A stretch of DNA of 64,000 nt from Microbacterium sp. (GTDB lineage Bacteria; Actinomycetota; Actinomycetes; Actinomycetales; Microbacteriaceae), in contig NZ_JAPSHY010000018.1 in assembly GCF_031179285.1 (NCBI RefSeq), forward strand, positions 1 to 64,000. The letters are read 5' to 3'. Below the pieces are notes generated by a model. That model was not told where the DNA came from. It worked only from the letters and a program-made list of their open reading frames with translations, and searched no databases. Made by a program: the position numbers and the translations under genes. Of the stretch, positions 53,454-61,983 are shown one piece after another. Numbering within the stretch: the first letter of the stretch is position 1; the number at the start of each line of letters is the position of its first letter.

Positions 53454-53498
53454 TTGTGAGGGAGCTTCTCATTGCTATGATGTGGGAACGATGTCACA
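53454..53498 (+). promoter_or_regulatory. Promoter and LacI-B operator candidate 5 of the ROK operon
   Basis: TTGTGA (53454-53459), 16 bases, then TATGAT (53476-53481). TGTGGGAACGATGTCACA (53481-53498) follows at once, 16 of 18 matching the LacI-B consensus and covering the expected transcription start. A bound repressor would block this promoter directly. Confidence 0.75.
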
Positions 53499-53537
53499 CA
53501 GGCGTGCACGGGGGTGTCGCGCAGTCCGGAGGAACGA

Positions 53538-54500
53538 ATGGCAAAGCAGCAGGCCGTGCTGGCGCTCGACATCGGCGGCACCAAACTCGCTGTCGCCATG
53601 GTCACTCCGGACGGCGAGAGCCACGGGTTCCTCTCTGAGCCGACCGACAAGCAGCGCGGACCGGATGCCGTCATCGCCCACCTCTTCGACATGGGCCGCC
53701 GCAGCATCGCCGCAGCCGACCTCGGCGCTCCGGCCGCGGTCGGGATCAGCTGCGGCGGTCCGCTGGACGCCACGACCGGAGTACTCACCCGGCCCCTGCA
53801 CCTGCCCGGCTGGATCGACGTGCCGATCGTGGCGCTGGCGAGCGAGGCGTTCGGAGTTCCAGCCGTCGTCGAGAACGACGCCACCGCCGCGGTGCTGGGC
53901 GAGCACCGATACGGCGCCGCGCGCGGCGCGGAGATCGCGCTGTACCTGACGCTCTCCACCGGAGTCGGAGGCGGTTCGATCATCGACGGGCGTCTGCATC
54001 GCGGTGCCGCGGGGAACGGCGGCGAGTTCGGCCACCTCACCGTCCGCCCCGGCGGGCGGCAGTGCGCGTGCGGACGGCGGGGGTGCCTCGAGGCGTACGC
54101 GTCCGGCACGAACATCGCCGTGCGCGCGCGCGAACTGCTCGCCGAGAGCGACCGCCCCTCGAGCCTGCGCGACGTCGACGTCGTGCGCGCCGAGCACGTG
54201 TCGGCGGCGGCCGCCGAGGGGGATCCGCTGGCCCGGGAGCTGTGGGATGACACCACGGCGCTCCTCGCCCAGGCGGTGACCGACCTCGTCAACGTCTTCG
54301 AACCCCACGTCGTCGTCCTCGGCGGCGGCGTGACCAGGGCCGGTGCCCTTCTGCTCGACCCCGTGCGCGACATCGTCCATTCCACTGCCATGCCGCCCGC
54401 CGCCCGCGCCGTCGTCACCCTCGCGGGTCTCGGCGACGAGGTGTGCGTCATCGGTGCCGGCGCCCTCGCCCTCGACCTCCTGGAGGAGACCCGTGTCTGA
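53538..54500 (+). CDS. ROK-family sugar kinase
   Basis: A 320-residue kinase: phosphate loop DIGGTK (11-16), catalytic Asp in VENDAT (Glu112-Asp114), 'LSTGVGGGSIIDG', GEFGH (Glu163-His166), and the zinc motif CACGRRGCLE (176-185). No N-terminal HTH, so it is a kinase, not a regulator. Likely substrates are mannose, glucose or an N-acetylhexosamine freed by the neighbouring glycosidases. GGAGGAACGA before the ATG at 53538. First gene of an operon with a SIS protein, GH38 and an unassigned enzyme. Confidence 0.92.
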   Translation: MAKQQAVLALDIGGTKLAVAMVTPDGESHGFLSEPTDKQRGPDAVIAHLFDMGRRSIAAADLGAPAAVGISCGGPLDATTGVLTRPLHLPGWIDVPIVALASEAFGVPAVVENDATAAVLGEHRYGAARGAEIALYLTLSTGVGGGSIIDGRLHRGAAGNGGEFGHLTVRPGGRQCACGRRGCLEAYASGTNIAVRARELLAESDRPSSLRDVDVVRAEHVSAAAAEGDPLARELWDDTTALLAQAVTDLVNVFEPHVVVLGGGVTRAGALLLDPVRDIVHSTAMPPAARAVVTLAGLGDEVCVIGAGALALDLLEETRV

Positions 54501-55071
54501 CTGGCTCGATGCCCAGCTCGACGCCCATATCCGCACCGCCACCGCCGCCGAACCACTCCTCGCCGAAGTGCGCGCCGTCGGCGACATGCTCATCGACGCG
54601 TTCACCCGCGGCGGAACGCTCTACACGCTCGGCAACGGCGGCAGCGCCGCCGACGCCCAGCACTTCACCGGTGAGCTCATCGGCCACTATCGCCGTGATC
54701 GTCGGCCGCTGCCGGCGGTCACCCTCACCACCGATGCCACCGTCTCGACCTGCATCGCCAACGACTACGCCTTCGAAGACGTGTTCTCGCGCCAGGTCGA
54801 GGCGCTCGCCGGGCCCGGTGACGTCGTCGCCGCGTTCACGACCTCCGGTCGATCGGCGAACGTGATCAATGCGCTCACCGCGGCTCGGGCGAACGGCGCG
54901 ACCACGCTGCTGTTCGCGGGCGGCGACGGCGGCCCGTCGCTGCCGCTGGCCGACCACGCCCTGATCGCACCGTCGACCGAGACCCCCCGGATCCAGGAGC
55001 TGCACACCTTCCTGCTGCACGCCCTTTCCGAGATCCTTGACGCGTGGGCAGCCGGAGAGGACCTGTCATGA
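54493..55071 (+). CDS. SIS-domain isomerase, phosphoheptose-isomerase-like
   Basis: A 192-residue protein: LGNGGSAADAQHFTGEL (from residue 46), 'FTTSGRSANVINALTAARANGATTLLFAGGDGG' and 'IQELHTFLLHALSEILD'. This is the GmhA-like SIS arrangement. In a sugar operon it may isomerise a hexose or hexosamine phosphate made by the ROK kinase, rather than act on heptose. GTG start overlaps the ROK stop by 8 bases, with GGAGGAG upstream; the end overlaps the GH38 gene. Confidence 0.88.
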   Translation: MSDWLDAQLDAHIRTATAAEPLLAEVRAVGDMLIDAFTRGGTLYTLGNGGSAADAQHFTGELIGHYRRDRRPLPAVTLTTDATVSTCIANDYAFEDVFSRQVEALAGPGDVVAAFTTSGRSANVINALTAARANGATTLLFAGGDGGPSLPLADHALIAPSTETPRIQELHTFLLHALSEILDAWAAGEDLS

Positions 55072-57812
55072 CCATCCCCGCAGAGCGAGATACCCCGACC
55101 GCAGAGCACGACACCACGGTCGCAGAGCCCGGCGACGCAGCCGTCGCCGAGCACGCCCACAGCGTCGAGGCCGCAGGCCTCCTCGCGGAACCGCCGGGCG
55201 TCTCACCCGACGACCCCGCCGTCACGGGTTCGCAGACGAAGGCTCCGACCGCCAACGCCCCCTCCGGGGAGCAGCGCGGTCTCACTCCGACGCCGCGCCC
55301 GGTCGCCACACACGAGCGCACCGTGCACATGATCGGAAACGCCCACCTCGACCCGGTCTGGCTCTGGCCGTGGCAGGAGGGGTACCAGGAGGCGCGGGCG
55401 ACGTTCTCGAGCGCGCTCGACCGCATGGATGAGTACCCCGACTTCATCTTCACCTGCGACCAGATCGTGCTGCTGTCGTGGGTCGAGGAGCAGGATCCTG
55501 CGCTGTTCGCCCGCATCCAGGAGCGTGTCGCCGAGGGCCGATGGGTGAACGTCGGCGGCTGGTGGGTCGAACCCGACTGCAACATGCCGATGGGTGAGTC
55601 CTTCGCCCGTCAGGGCCTGTACGGCCAGCGCTACCTGCAGTCGCGGTTCGGGAAGATCGCCTCAGTCGGGATGAACGTCGACCCCTTCGGTCACAGTGCG
55701 AGCCTGCCGCAGATCCTGCAGGGGCAGCGCATGGACTCGTACTGTTTCCTGCGGCCAGGCCCTCACGAGGGCGACCTCGACGACACGCTGTTCCACTGGG
55801 AATCCCCCGACGGGTCACGTGTGCTGGGGTACCGCATCCCCTTCGAGTACTGCAGCCCTCCCGGCGACGTCTCCTGGCAGACCGAGAAGTCGCTCGGCCA
55901 GTTCGATCGCGCCCTCGGCGACATGATGGTGTTCTACGGCGTCGGCAACCACGGCGGCGGTCCCACCAAGGCCAACATCGAATCCATCCACCGGTACGAC
56001 CGGATGGGCACCTTCGGGAGGATGACCATGTCGTCACCGCGCCGCTACTTCGACGAGATGCTCGCCCGCGGCGAGGGGTTCCTCGACGGCCTCACCGTGC
56101 GCCGCGACGACCTGCAGCACCACGCGCCTGGGTGCTACTCGGCGCACTCCGGCATCAAGGCCTGGCAGCGCAAAGCTCAGTGGGCGGTGCTCTCGGCCGA
56201 GCGCTGGGCGGCGATCGACGTCTCTCTCGGGGGCGATGACTACCCCCGGGAGGATCTCGAGCGCGCGTGGAAGCAGATCCTCTTCAACCAGTTCCACGAC
56301 ATCCTGCCCGGCTCGGCCATCGAGCCGTCGTACGACGACGCCCGCGACCAGCTCGGCGAGGCGATCGCGATCTCGAAGCGCATCATCACCCGCGCACACA
56401 ACCGCATCGCCCGGCGCATCGACATTCCGATGGACACCGCTACCCAGCCGGTCGTCGTGTTCAACCAGCATCCGTGGCCTGTCTCTGTCGAGGTCGACAT
56501 GCAGTACGGCGTGCAGCCGACCGGAGTGCGGGTCGTCGATCACGAGGGAACCCCCGTGCTCTCACAGGCGACGCAGTCGACGGCGACGACCGGCGACCGC
56601 GGCCGGGGCGCGGTGACCTTCCGTGCCGAGGTGCCCGCGCTCGGCTACTCCGTGTATCGGCTGCTACCGGGGCCGGCGCTTCCGGCCGAGAGCGGCCTCG
56701 TCGTCGCAGACGACGGAACGGTCATCGAGAACGCCCATCTGCGTGTCGAGCTCGATCCCGCAACCGGCGACGTCATCTCGCTGCTCGACAAGGACACCGG
56801 CGTCGACCCGCTGCGGGGCACCCGCGGCCAGCCGCGCACGGCCGTCTGCGACGACCCGACCGACACCTGGGGCCACCGCGTGGTGTCGTATGCGTGGCCC
56901 GGGGCGGTGATGACGCTGGACCGCATCGTCGTGCGCGAGACCGGTCCGCTGCGCTCCCGCGTGCGCGTCGAGCGATCCTGGGGCGCGAGCTCTCTCATCG
57001 AGGAGTACCTGCTCGCCCACGACTCCCGAGCCCTCCGCGTCGATGTCACCATCGACTGGCGCGAGAAGGCGCATCTGCTGAAGCTGCGGTTCCCGGTCGG
57101 ACTCGACGATCCGTCGGCGACCTACGAGATCCCGTACGGCACCATCGAGCGCCCGGTCGATGGAGCCGAAGAGCCGGCCCAGTCCTGGGTCGACCTCACC
57201 GGCACCGTCGACGGTGCGGCCGCCGGACTCACGGTGATCTGCACCACGAAGCACGGCTGGGACGTCTCCCCCGCCGGCTCCGCCGGACTCGATGTGCCGA
57301 GCATCGGCATCACGGCTGTCCGCAGCCCCGTGTACTCATGGCACGACCCGCGACTGCTCGACCCGGACGGCATCTACTCGTTCCAGGATCAGGGCGTGCA
57401 GCACTTCCGGATGGAACTCGTCCCGCACACCGGCGACTGGCGGGCCGCTCAGCCCACGAGGCGCGCCGCGGTGCTCGGGGCTCCGGTCAGGGCCCAGCAG
57501 GAATCGTTCCACGACGGCGACCTCCCCGGCGAGCGCAGCTTCGTCGACGACGGCTCCGGCGCGGTGATGATCACCGCGGTGAAGGGCAGCGAGGACGTGC
57601 CGGACGGCGCCGTCGCCGACATCGTGATGCGCGCGGTGGAGACCCGCGGGCAGGCGGCATCCGCACGTCTGGAGCTTCCGTTCGTCGGACGGGTCATCGA
57701 GTCCGAGTTCCGCCCGCACCAGGTGCGCACCTTCCGCGTCTCCCTCGACCCGGAGGGCGAGATCGTCGAGGTCGATCTGCTGGAGTGGCCGCTGGGCGAG
57801 CAGCTGACGTGA
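55068..57812 (+). CDS. GH38 alpha-mannosidase (locus B)
   Basis: A 914-residue cytoplasmic enzyme. Residues 1-80 are an Ala/Glu/Thr/Pro-rich, probably disordered tail. The catalytic domain begins with the zinc motif NAHLDPVWLWPW (His93, Asp95) and the nucleophile motif MNVDPFGHS (Asp205). Later parts include 'NQFHDILPGSAIEPSYDDARDQLG' and beta domains ending near 'EFRPHQVRTFRV'. It lacks the large N-terminal beta domain of the locus A enzyme, and the two are clearly different GH38 subtypes (WLPDSFG against MNVDPFGH). Different linkage preference is likely. ATGA overlap with the SIS gene. Confidence 0.93.
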   Translation: MTIPAERDTPTAEHDTTVAEPGDAAVAEHAHSVEAAGLLAEPPGVSPDDPAVTGSQTKAPTANAPSGEQRGLTPTPRPVATHERTVHMIGNAHLDPVWLWPWQEGYQEARATFSSALDRMDEYPDFIFTCDQIVLLSWVEEQDPALFARIQERVAEGRWVNVGGWWVEPDCNMPMGESFARQGLYGQRYLQSRFGKIASVGMNVDPFGHSASLPQILQGQRMDSYCFLRPGPHEGDLDDTLFHWESPDGSRVLGYRIPFEYCSPPGDVSWQTEKSLGQFDRALGDMMVFYGVGNHGGGPTKANIESIHRYDRMGTFGRMTMSSPRRYFDEMLARGEGFLDGLTVRRDDLQHHAPGCYSAHSGIKAWQRKAQWAVLSAERWAAIDVSLGGDDYPREDLERAWKQILFNQFHDILPGSAIEPSYDDARDQLGEAIAISKRIITRAHNRIARRIDIPMDTATQPVVVFNQHPWPVSVEVDMQYGVQPTGVRVVDHEGTPVLSQATQSTATTGDRGRGAVTFRAEVPALGYSVYRLLPGPALPAESGLVVADDGTVIENAHLRVELDPATGDVISLLDKDTGVDPLRGTRGQPRTAVCDDPTDTWGHRVVSYAWPGAVMTLDRIVVRETGPLRSRVRVERSWGASSLIEEYLLAHDSRALRVDVTIDWREKAHLLKLRFPVGLDDPSATYEIPYGTIERPVDGAEEPAQSWVDLTGTVDGAAAGLTVICTTKHGWDVSPAGSAGLDVPSIGITAVRSPVYSWHDPRLLDPDGIYSFQDQGVQHFRMELVPHTGDWRAAQPTRRAAVLGAPVRAQQESFHDGDLPGERSFVDDGSGAVMITAVKGSEDVPDGAVADIVMRAVETRGQAASARLELPFVGRVIESEFRPHQVRTFRVSLDPEGEIVEVDLLEWPLGEQLT

Positions 57813-59689
57813 GTGACGCCTCGGCGCCGCCGCTGTCGCCGACGCCGGCGGCGCCGGTGCCCACCGTCGAGATCCTCGACGCCGACCCGAGCGCCTTCGC
57901 GATCGAGACCCGCTCAGCCGACGAGAGGTACGTCGTCCGGGTGCGCCATCTCGGCGCGCAACCGACGGATGCCGCGGTACGCGTCTCGGTGCGGGTGCCG
58001 GCGGCGGACCCGTGGTGGCTGATTCCGGGACTCTTCTACGGGGGCGGCCGCCCGGCCGAGAACGACCGGCCCTACCCCCGTTTCGAGGCGGATGCCGAGA
58101 CCACCGAGCTGCATGAGCGGTTCGTGAGCAGCGAGTGGCAGTTCCGTTCGGATCGCGCGGCGACTCCTGTCGTGTTCGTGTGGCCCGGGGAGGGAGCGCC
58201 CGGCGTCGCGCTCTCGGTTGCGCCAACGACCTCGCTGGGCCTGACCGGCATCGGCTTCTCGGGAGCAGGCGGGGCCCATGCGGTGCTCAAGGCGACCTTT
58301 CCGTCGCGGGAGTTCCCGGTCACGTATTACGGCGATGCGACCCCGCGACCCGCCGACATCCTGACCCACCGGTTCGAGCCGGGCGAGGTCGCCGAGCTCG
58401 ACGTGCGCGTGCACGCCCTGTCGGCCGACCGCCACGACTATGCGCCCGTGCTGCGCGCGCTGCACGCCGAATCGGCGCAGAATGCGCCACTTCGCCCGTG
58501 GGTCGACATCCCGACGGCCGCCGACCTCAGCGCCGAGGGGCTGCACCGTTGGCACTACGACCCGGACCCCGGAGTCCTGCTCGAGACGGTCGGCTTCGAC
58601 CGCGAGGTCTTCGGCCGGGACGGTCGGTCCGTGGATCGGCAGGCCATGCACGTCGGGTGGGTGTCCGGCATCCCGTGGGCGTACGCGATGCTTCGTCACG
58701 CGACCCGCACCGGCGACACCGCGATGCTCTCGGCGGCCGCGGACGTCATCGACTTCTGCACCTCGTCGCTCTCGCCGAGCGGAACCTTCTGGGGCGTGTG
58801 GTACCGCGAGGGCGGGTGGACGCAGAGCTGGACGACGCGTCATCGCGGACTGCACGGCCGCACGCTCGGGGAGGCGACTCAGTTTCTGGTGCGCGCCATC
58901 GCGCTCACGGCCCGTGACGACTGGCGGCGGGCGGCGATCTCGAACCTCGAAGTCGTCGTGGGCCGGCAGCGCGACGACGGCAACCTCGGCAGCATCCACC
59001 ACGCCGAGACCGGAGAAGTGCTGTCGTGGGAGGGTTCTGCCGGGCTGGCCTGGGTCGGCGCCCTCGCGGAGGCCGCCGACTGGGACGATCGCTACCTTCC
59101 GGCGGCCGTGCGAGCCGGTGACTGGTACGCCCGGTTCGTGCTCGACGAGAACCTGCACGGCGCGCCGGAAGACGTCGATCTCGCCGGAACCAGTGAGGAC
59201 GGCTATGTCGCCGTCATGGCGTATCTGGCGCTTCACCGCGCGACCGGAGAGCCCAGGTGGCTCGACCTCGCGCGTCGCGCGGCGGACTTCGCGCTGACAT
59301 TCCGCTACACCTACGACGTCGACTTCGCCGCCACCTCGATGCTCGGCATCTACGACTTCGGCACGCGCGGCGCCGACCAGGCCTCCCCCTCCAACCAGCA
59401 CCTGCACGCCTACGGGCTCATCATGACCCGAGAGATGCTCGAGCTGTCCGAGGCGACGGCGGATCCCCACTACCGCGAGCGCGCGCTCGAGTCCCTCGCC
59501 TGCTTCCGCCAGTTCGTCGCGCGCTTCGACGGCGACTTCAACGCCTACCGGGGCATGGTGACCGAGCGCTACTACCAGACCGAGTGCTTCCAGCCGAAGG
59601 GGATGCTGCTGACGCTCTCGCATGCGTGGAGCGCAGGGGTGCTGCTCCTCGGCTGCGAGGACGCGATCGACGCCGGCGTCACAGTCTGA
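57809..59689 (+). CDS. Unassigned probable glycan-active enzyme ((alpha/alpha)6-like)
   Basis: A 626-residue protein I cannot place in a family. The first 220 residues look beta-rich ('PWWLIPGLFYGGGRPAENDRPYPRFEAD', 'FEPGEVAELDVRVHAL'). The rest is a series of helical hairpins with Trp, Asp, Glu and His in loops ('GWVSGIPWAYAMLRHATRTGD', 'GTFWGVWYREGGWTQSW', 'SWEGSAGLAWVGALAEAAD', 'EDGYVAVMAYLALHRATGE', 'SPSNQHLHAYGLIMTREMLEL'), as in (alpha/alpha)6-toroid hydrolases or epimerases. No signal peptide. GTG start overlaps the GH38 stop (GTGA). It is the last gene of the ROK-SIS-GH38 operon, so a role on imported mannosides is inferred. Confidence 0.75.
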   Translation: MSDASAPPLSPTPAAPVPTVEILDADPSAFAIETRSADERYVVRVRHLGAQPTDAAVRVSVRVPAADPWWLIPGLFYGGGRPAENDRPYPRFEADAETTELHERFVSSEWQFRSDRAATPVVFVWPGEGAPGVALSVAPTTSLGLTGIGFSGAGGAHAVLKATFPSREFPVTYYGDATPRPADILTHRFEPGEVAELDVRVHALSADRHDYAPVLRALHAESAQNAPLRPWVDIPTAADLSAEGLHRWHYDPDPGVLLETVGFDREVFGRDGRSVDRQAMHVGWVSGIPWAYAMLRHATRTGDTAMLSAAADVIDFCTSSLSPSGTFWGVWYREGGWTQSWTTRHRGLHGRTLGEATQFLVRAIALTARDDWRRAAISNLEVVVGRQRDDGNLGSIHHAETGEVLSWEGSAGLAWVGALAEAADWDDRYLPAAVRAGDWYARFVLDENLHGAPEDVDLAGTSEDGYVAVMAYLALHRATGEPRWLDLARRAADFALTFRYTYDVDFAATSMLGIYDFGTRGADQASPSNQHLHAYGLIMTREMLELSEATADPHYRERALESLACFRQFVARFDGDFNAYRGMVTERYYQTECFQPKGMLLTLSHAWSAGVLLLGCEDAIDAGVTV

Positions 59690-59785
59690 TCCGGCCGGCG
59701 ATTGCACAACGAAGAGAAGTGAGCAAGGGGCTCGGAGAAGCGCTTCTCCCGGTCGAGGATTGCGGCATCCGAGAAGGAGGCGCCC

Positions 59786-60487
59786 GTGCACGTGATCCTG
59801 GTCCCCGGCCTGTGGCTGGACGCGTCGTCGTGGCGTGACGTGGCGGCCCGGCTCTCCGCCGCGGGGCACTCCCCGCACCCGGTGACCCTGCGCGGGCTGC
59901 ATTCCCGGACCGCCGACCGCTCGGGCGTGATGCTCGCCGATCACGTTGCCGAGATCGTCGCCGCGATCGAGTCGTGCGGTGAGCCCGTCGTGCTGGTGGG
60001 TCACGCCGAGGCGTGCGGACTCGTGCACGCCGCCGTGAACAGGGTGCCCGATCGTGTCGTGCGCGCCGTCCACATCGGCGGGTTCCCGAGCGCCGACGGC
60101 ACCTCGGTGCTCACCGGATGCCGACCGGATGCCGGAAATGACCTCGAATCGTCGGACGATCCTGCGCTCTCCGCCGTCTGCTCACGCATCCGTGACAACG
60201 AGACGAGGGTGGTCGATGCCGAGCAGCGCCTCACCGACGAGCGCCGGTTCGATGTGCCGGTCACCGTGGTCGCGACGGAGTTCACCGCCGACGACGTGCG
60301 CCGGTGGATGCAGGCGGGCGTGCACCCCGCGCAGGAGCTGGCCAGGATCCGCGATGTGACGGTCGTCGACCTGCCCTCGGGGCGGTGGCCGCAGATCGAG
60401 CACGGGACGGCCTTGTCACGGATCCTGCTCGAGGCGATGTCGGGGGTGGGCGTAACCGCACCGGAAGCCCCCGCCGAGGTCGGCTGA
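59786..60487 (+). CDS. Alpha/beta-hydrolase-fold protein lacking the nucleophile serine
   Basis: A 233-residue small alpha/beta-hydrolase-type protein: 'MHVILVPGLWLDASSW' start and nucleophile elbow region 'VVLVGHAEACGLVHAAV'. At the usual Ser of GHSxxG it has Ala74, and the C-terminal His is in 'WPQIEHG'. It may be non-catalytic or use another residue (Cys77 is near but misplaced). AAGGAGG 6 bases before the GTG. Convergent with hspR. Confidence 0.8.
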   Translation: MHVILVPGLWLDASSWRDVAARLSAAGHSPHPVTLRGLHSRTADRSGVMLADHVAEIVAAIESCGEPVVLVGHAEACGLVHAAVNRVPDRVVRAVHIGGFPSADGTSVLTGCRPDAGNDLESSDDPALSAVCSRIRDNETRVVDAEQRLTDERRFDVPVTVVATEFTADDVRRWMQAGVHPAQELARIRDVTVVDLPSGRWPQIEHGTALSRILLEAMSGVGVTAPEAPAEVG

Positions 60488-60501
60488 CCGAGTCGCGGCG
60501 C

Positions 60502-60969
60502 TCAGCCGCGTTCGCGATCCTGGCGCTCGCGGTCCTGACGATCCCGATCGCCGCGCGGATGCCAAAGCACGACCTCCGTCGAGCGACGGATGCGGCGCCC
60601 GTTCGGCATGGGGATCACTCCCGCCGCCCCGGCGGCGAAGACGCGCAGACCGGGCCGGTTCTGCCGTTCGGCGCGAAGCGCGCTCTGAAGTTCGGAGACG
60701 CGGCGGCGCAGCGCGCGGTTCTCGTCTTCGAGGTCGAGCAGCCGCGCGATCGCCGGCAGGCTCATCCCCTCGGACGAGAGTTGTGCCACCTCGCGGAGCT
60801 GCTCGATGTTGCGGGTGGAATACCGTCGCGACCCTCCGGCCGTACGACCGGGGACGACGAGGCCGACCCGGTCGTACTGCCGCAGCGTCTGGGGATGCAT
60901 GCCGGCGAGCTCGGCGGCGACCGCGATCGCGAACACCGGCGTGTCGGCATCCATATGCCGCTCAGCCAT
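60502..60969 (-). CDS. hspR: HspR, MerR-type heat-shock repressor
   Basis: A 155-residue MerR-family protein: 'FAIAVAAELAGMHPQTLRQYDRVGLVVPGRTAGGSRRYSTRNIEQL' HTH-wing, then 'GMSLPAIARLLDLEDENRALRRRVSELQSAL', a coiled-coil dimer helix, and a basic tail. Position after dnaJ confirms HspR, which represses the dnaK operon with DnaK as co-repressor by binding HAIR sites; those would lie outside the window. Start at ATG 60969 with GGAGGTGA upstream. Confidence 0.95.
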   Translation of the reverse strand: MAERHMDADTPVFAIAVAAELAGMHPQTLRQYDRVGLVVPGRTAGGSRRYSTRNIEQLREVAQLSSEGMSLPAIARLLDLEDENRALRRRVSELQSALRAERQNRPGLRVFAAGAAGVIPMPNGRRIRRSTEVVLWHPRGDRDRQDRERQDRERG

Positions 60970-60992
60970 CGAGCTCACCTCCTCCTCGCATG

Positions 60993-61973
60993 TCAGCGCC
61001 TGGCCTTGGCCATCAGGTCGGCCCGCGGGTTCTCGGACGGCTCGAGTTCCTGGAACTTCTGCAGTGCCTCTCGCGCGGCCTCATCGAGGTGCGTGGGCAC
61101 CGCGACCTGCAGTTCCGCGAGAAGGTCGCCGGTTCCCTTGGAGGTGGTGACCCCTCGCCCCTTGACGCGCAGCACGCGTCCCGAGGGCGTGCCGGGCGCG
61201 ACGCGCAGCTTCACCACGTCGCCGCCGAGCGTCGGCACCTCGATGGTCGCTCCGAGCGTCGCCTCGGTGAACGTCACCGGCACGACCAGACGCAGGTTCA
61301 GCCCGTCGCGGGTGAAGACCGGGTGCGGGCGCACGGTGATCTGCACGACGATGTCGCCGCTCTCGCCGCCGTCGGGCGAAGGACGCCCTCGGCCGCGCAG
61401 CCGGATCTTCTGCCCGTCTGCGACACCGGCGGGGATCTTGACCTTGAACGGCTTGCCGTCGTCACCCTGCAGGGTGATCGTCTCGCCCTTCACCGCGGTG
61501 ACGAAGTCGAGCGTGGTGCGCGCCGTGACGTCAGCACCGCGCTGCGGTCCGCCAGCACCGCGGAAACCACCCGACGGCTGTCCGAATCGTCCGGATCCGA
61601 ATGTGCCACCCTGGCCCTGGTTGAACATCGCGAAGATGTCCTCGAAGTCGGCGGTCTGGGTGCGTCCCTGCCCGAAGCGGCTGAACACGTCCTCGAACCC
61701 GCCGGCGCCGGAGCCGCTCGCGGTGAAGCGAGCACCGGAGCCCATGGCGCGGATCTCGTCGTATTCCTTCCGCTGCTCGGAGTCGGAGAGCACCGAGTAC
61801 GCCTCGCTGACCTCCTTGAACTTGGCCTCCGCAGCGGCATCGCCCTGATTGGAGTCCGGGTGGTACTTGCGCGCCAGTTTGCGGTAGGTCTTCTTGAGGT
61901 CGGCGTCGGAGACGTCCTTCGAGACACCGAGGGTCTTGTAGAAGTCCTTGTCGAACCAGTCCTGGCTAGCCAT
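60993..61973 (-). CDS. dnaJ: DnaJ-type co-chaperone without zinc finger
   Basis: A 326-residue J protein: J-domain 8-75 with HPD at 38-40, a Gly/Phe-rich stretch (about 85-145), then two C-terminal substrate-binding beta domains ('GADVTARTTLDFVTAVKGETITL', 'PVTFTEATLGATIEVPTLGG'). No CxxCxGxG repeats are present, so it is of the CbpA (class B) layout, though it stands in the main dnaK operon. It stimulates DnaK ATPase and delivers clients. Between grpE and hspR, 10 bp after grpE. Confidence 0.95.
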   Translation of the reverse strand: MASQDWFDKDFYKTLGVSKDVSDADLKKTYRKLARKYHPDSNQGDAAAEAKFKEVSEAYSVLSDSEQRKEYDEIRAMGSGARFTASGSGAGGFEDVFSRFGQGRTQTADFEDIFAMFNQGQGGTFGSGRFGQPSGGFRGAGGPQRGADVTARTTLDFVTAVKGETITLQGDDGKPFKVKIPAGVADGQKIRLRGRGRPSPDGGESGDIVVQITVRPHPVFTRDGLNLRLVVPVTFTEATLGATIEVPTLGGDVVKLRVAPGTPSGRVLRVKGRGVTTSKGTGDLLAELQVAVPTHLDEAAREALQKFQELEPSENPRADLMAKARR

Positions 61974-61983
61974 CTACACCTGC

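Noticed and set aside
56267..57808. Upstream extension of the unassigned enzyme into the GH38 gene
   Set aside because: These 514 codons are an Arg-rich out-of-frame reading of GH38; the natural start is the GTG at 57809 overlapping the GH38 stop.
57914..60073. 719-codon minus-strand open frame
   Set aside because: Shadow of the unassigned enzyme gene and the start of the next gene; no ribosome site, biased to Arg/Gly/Val.
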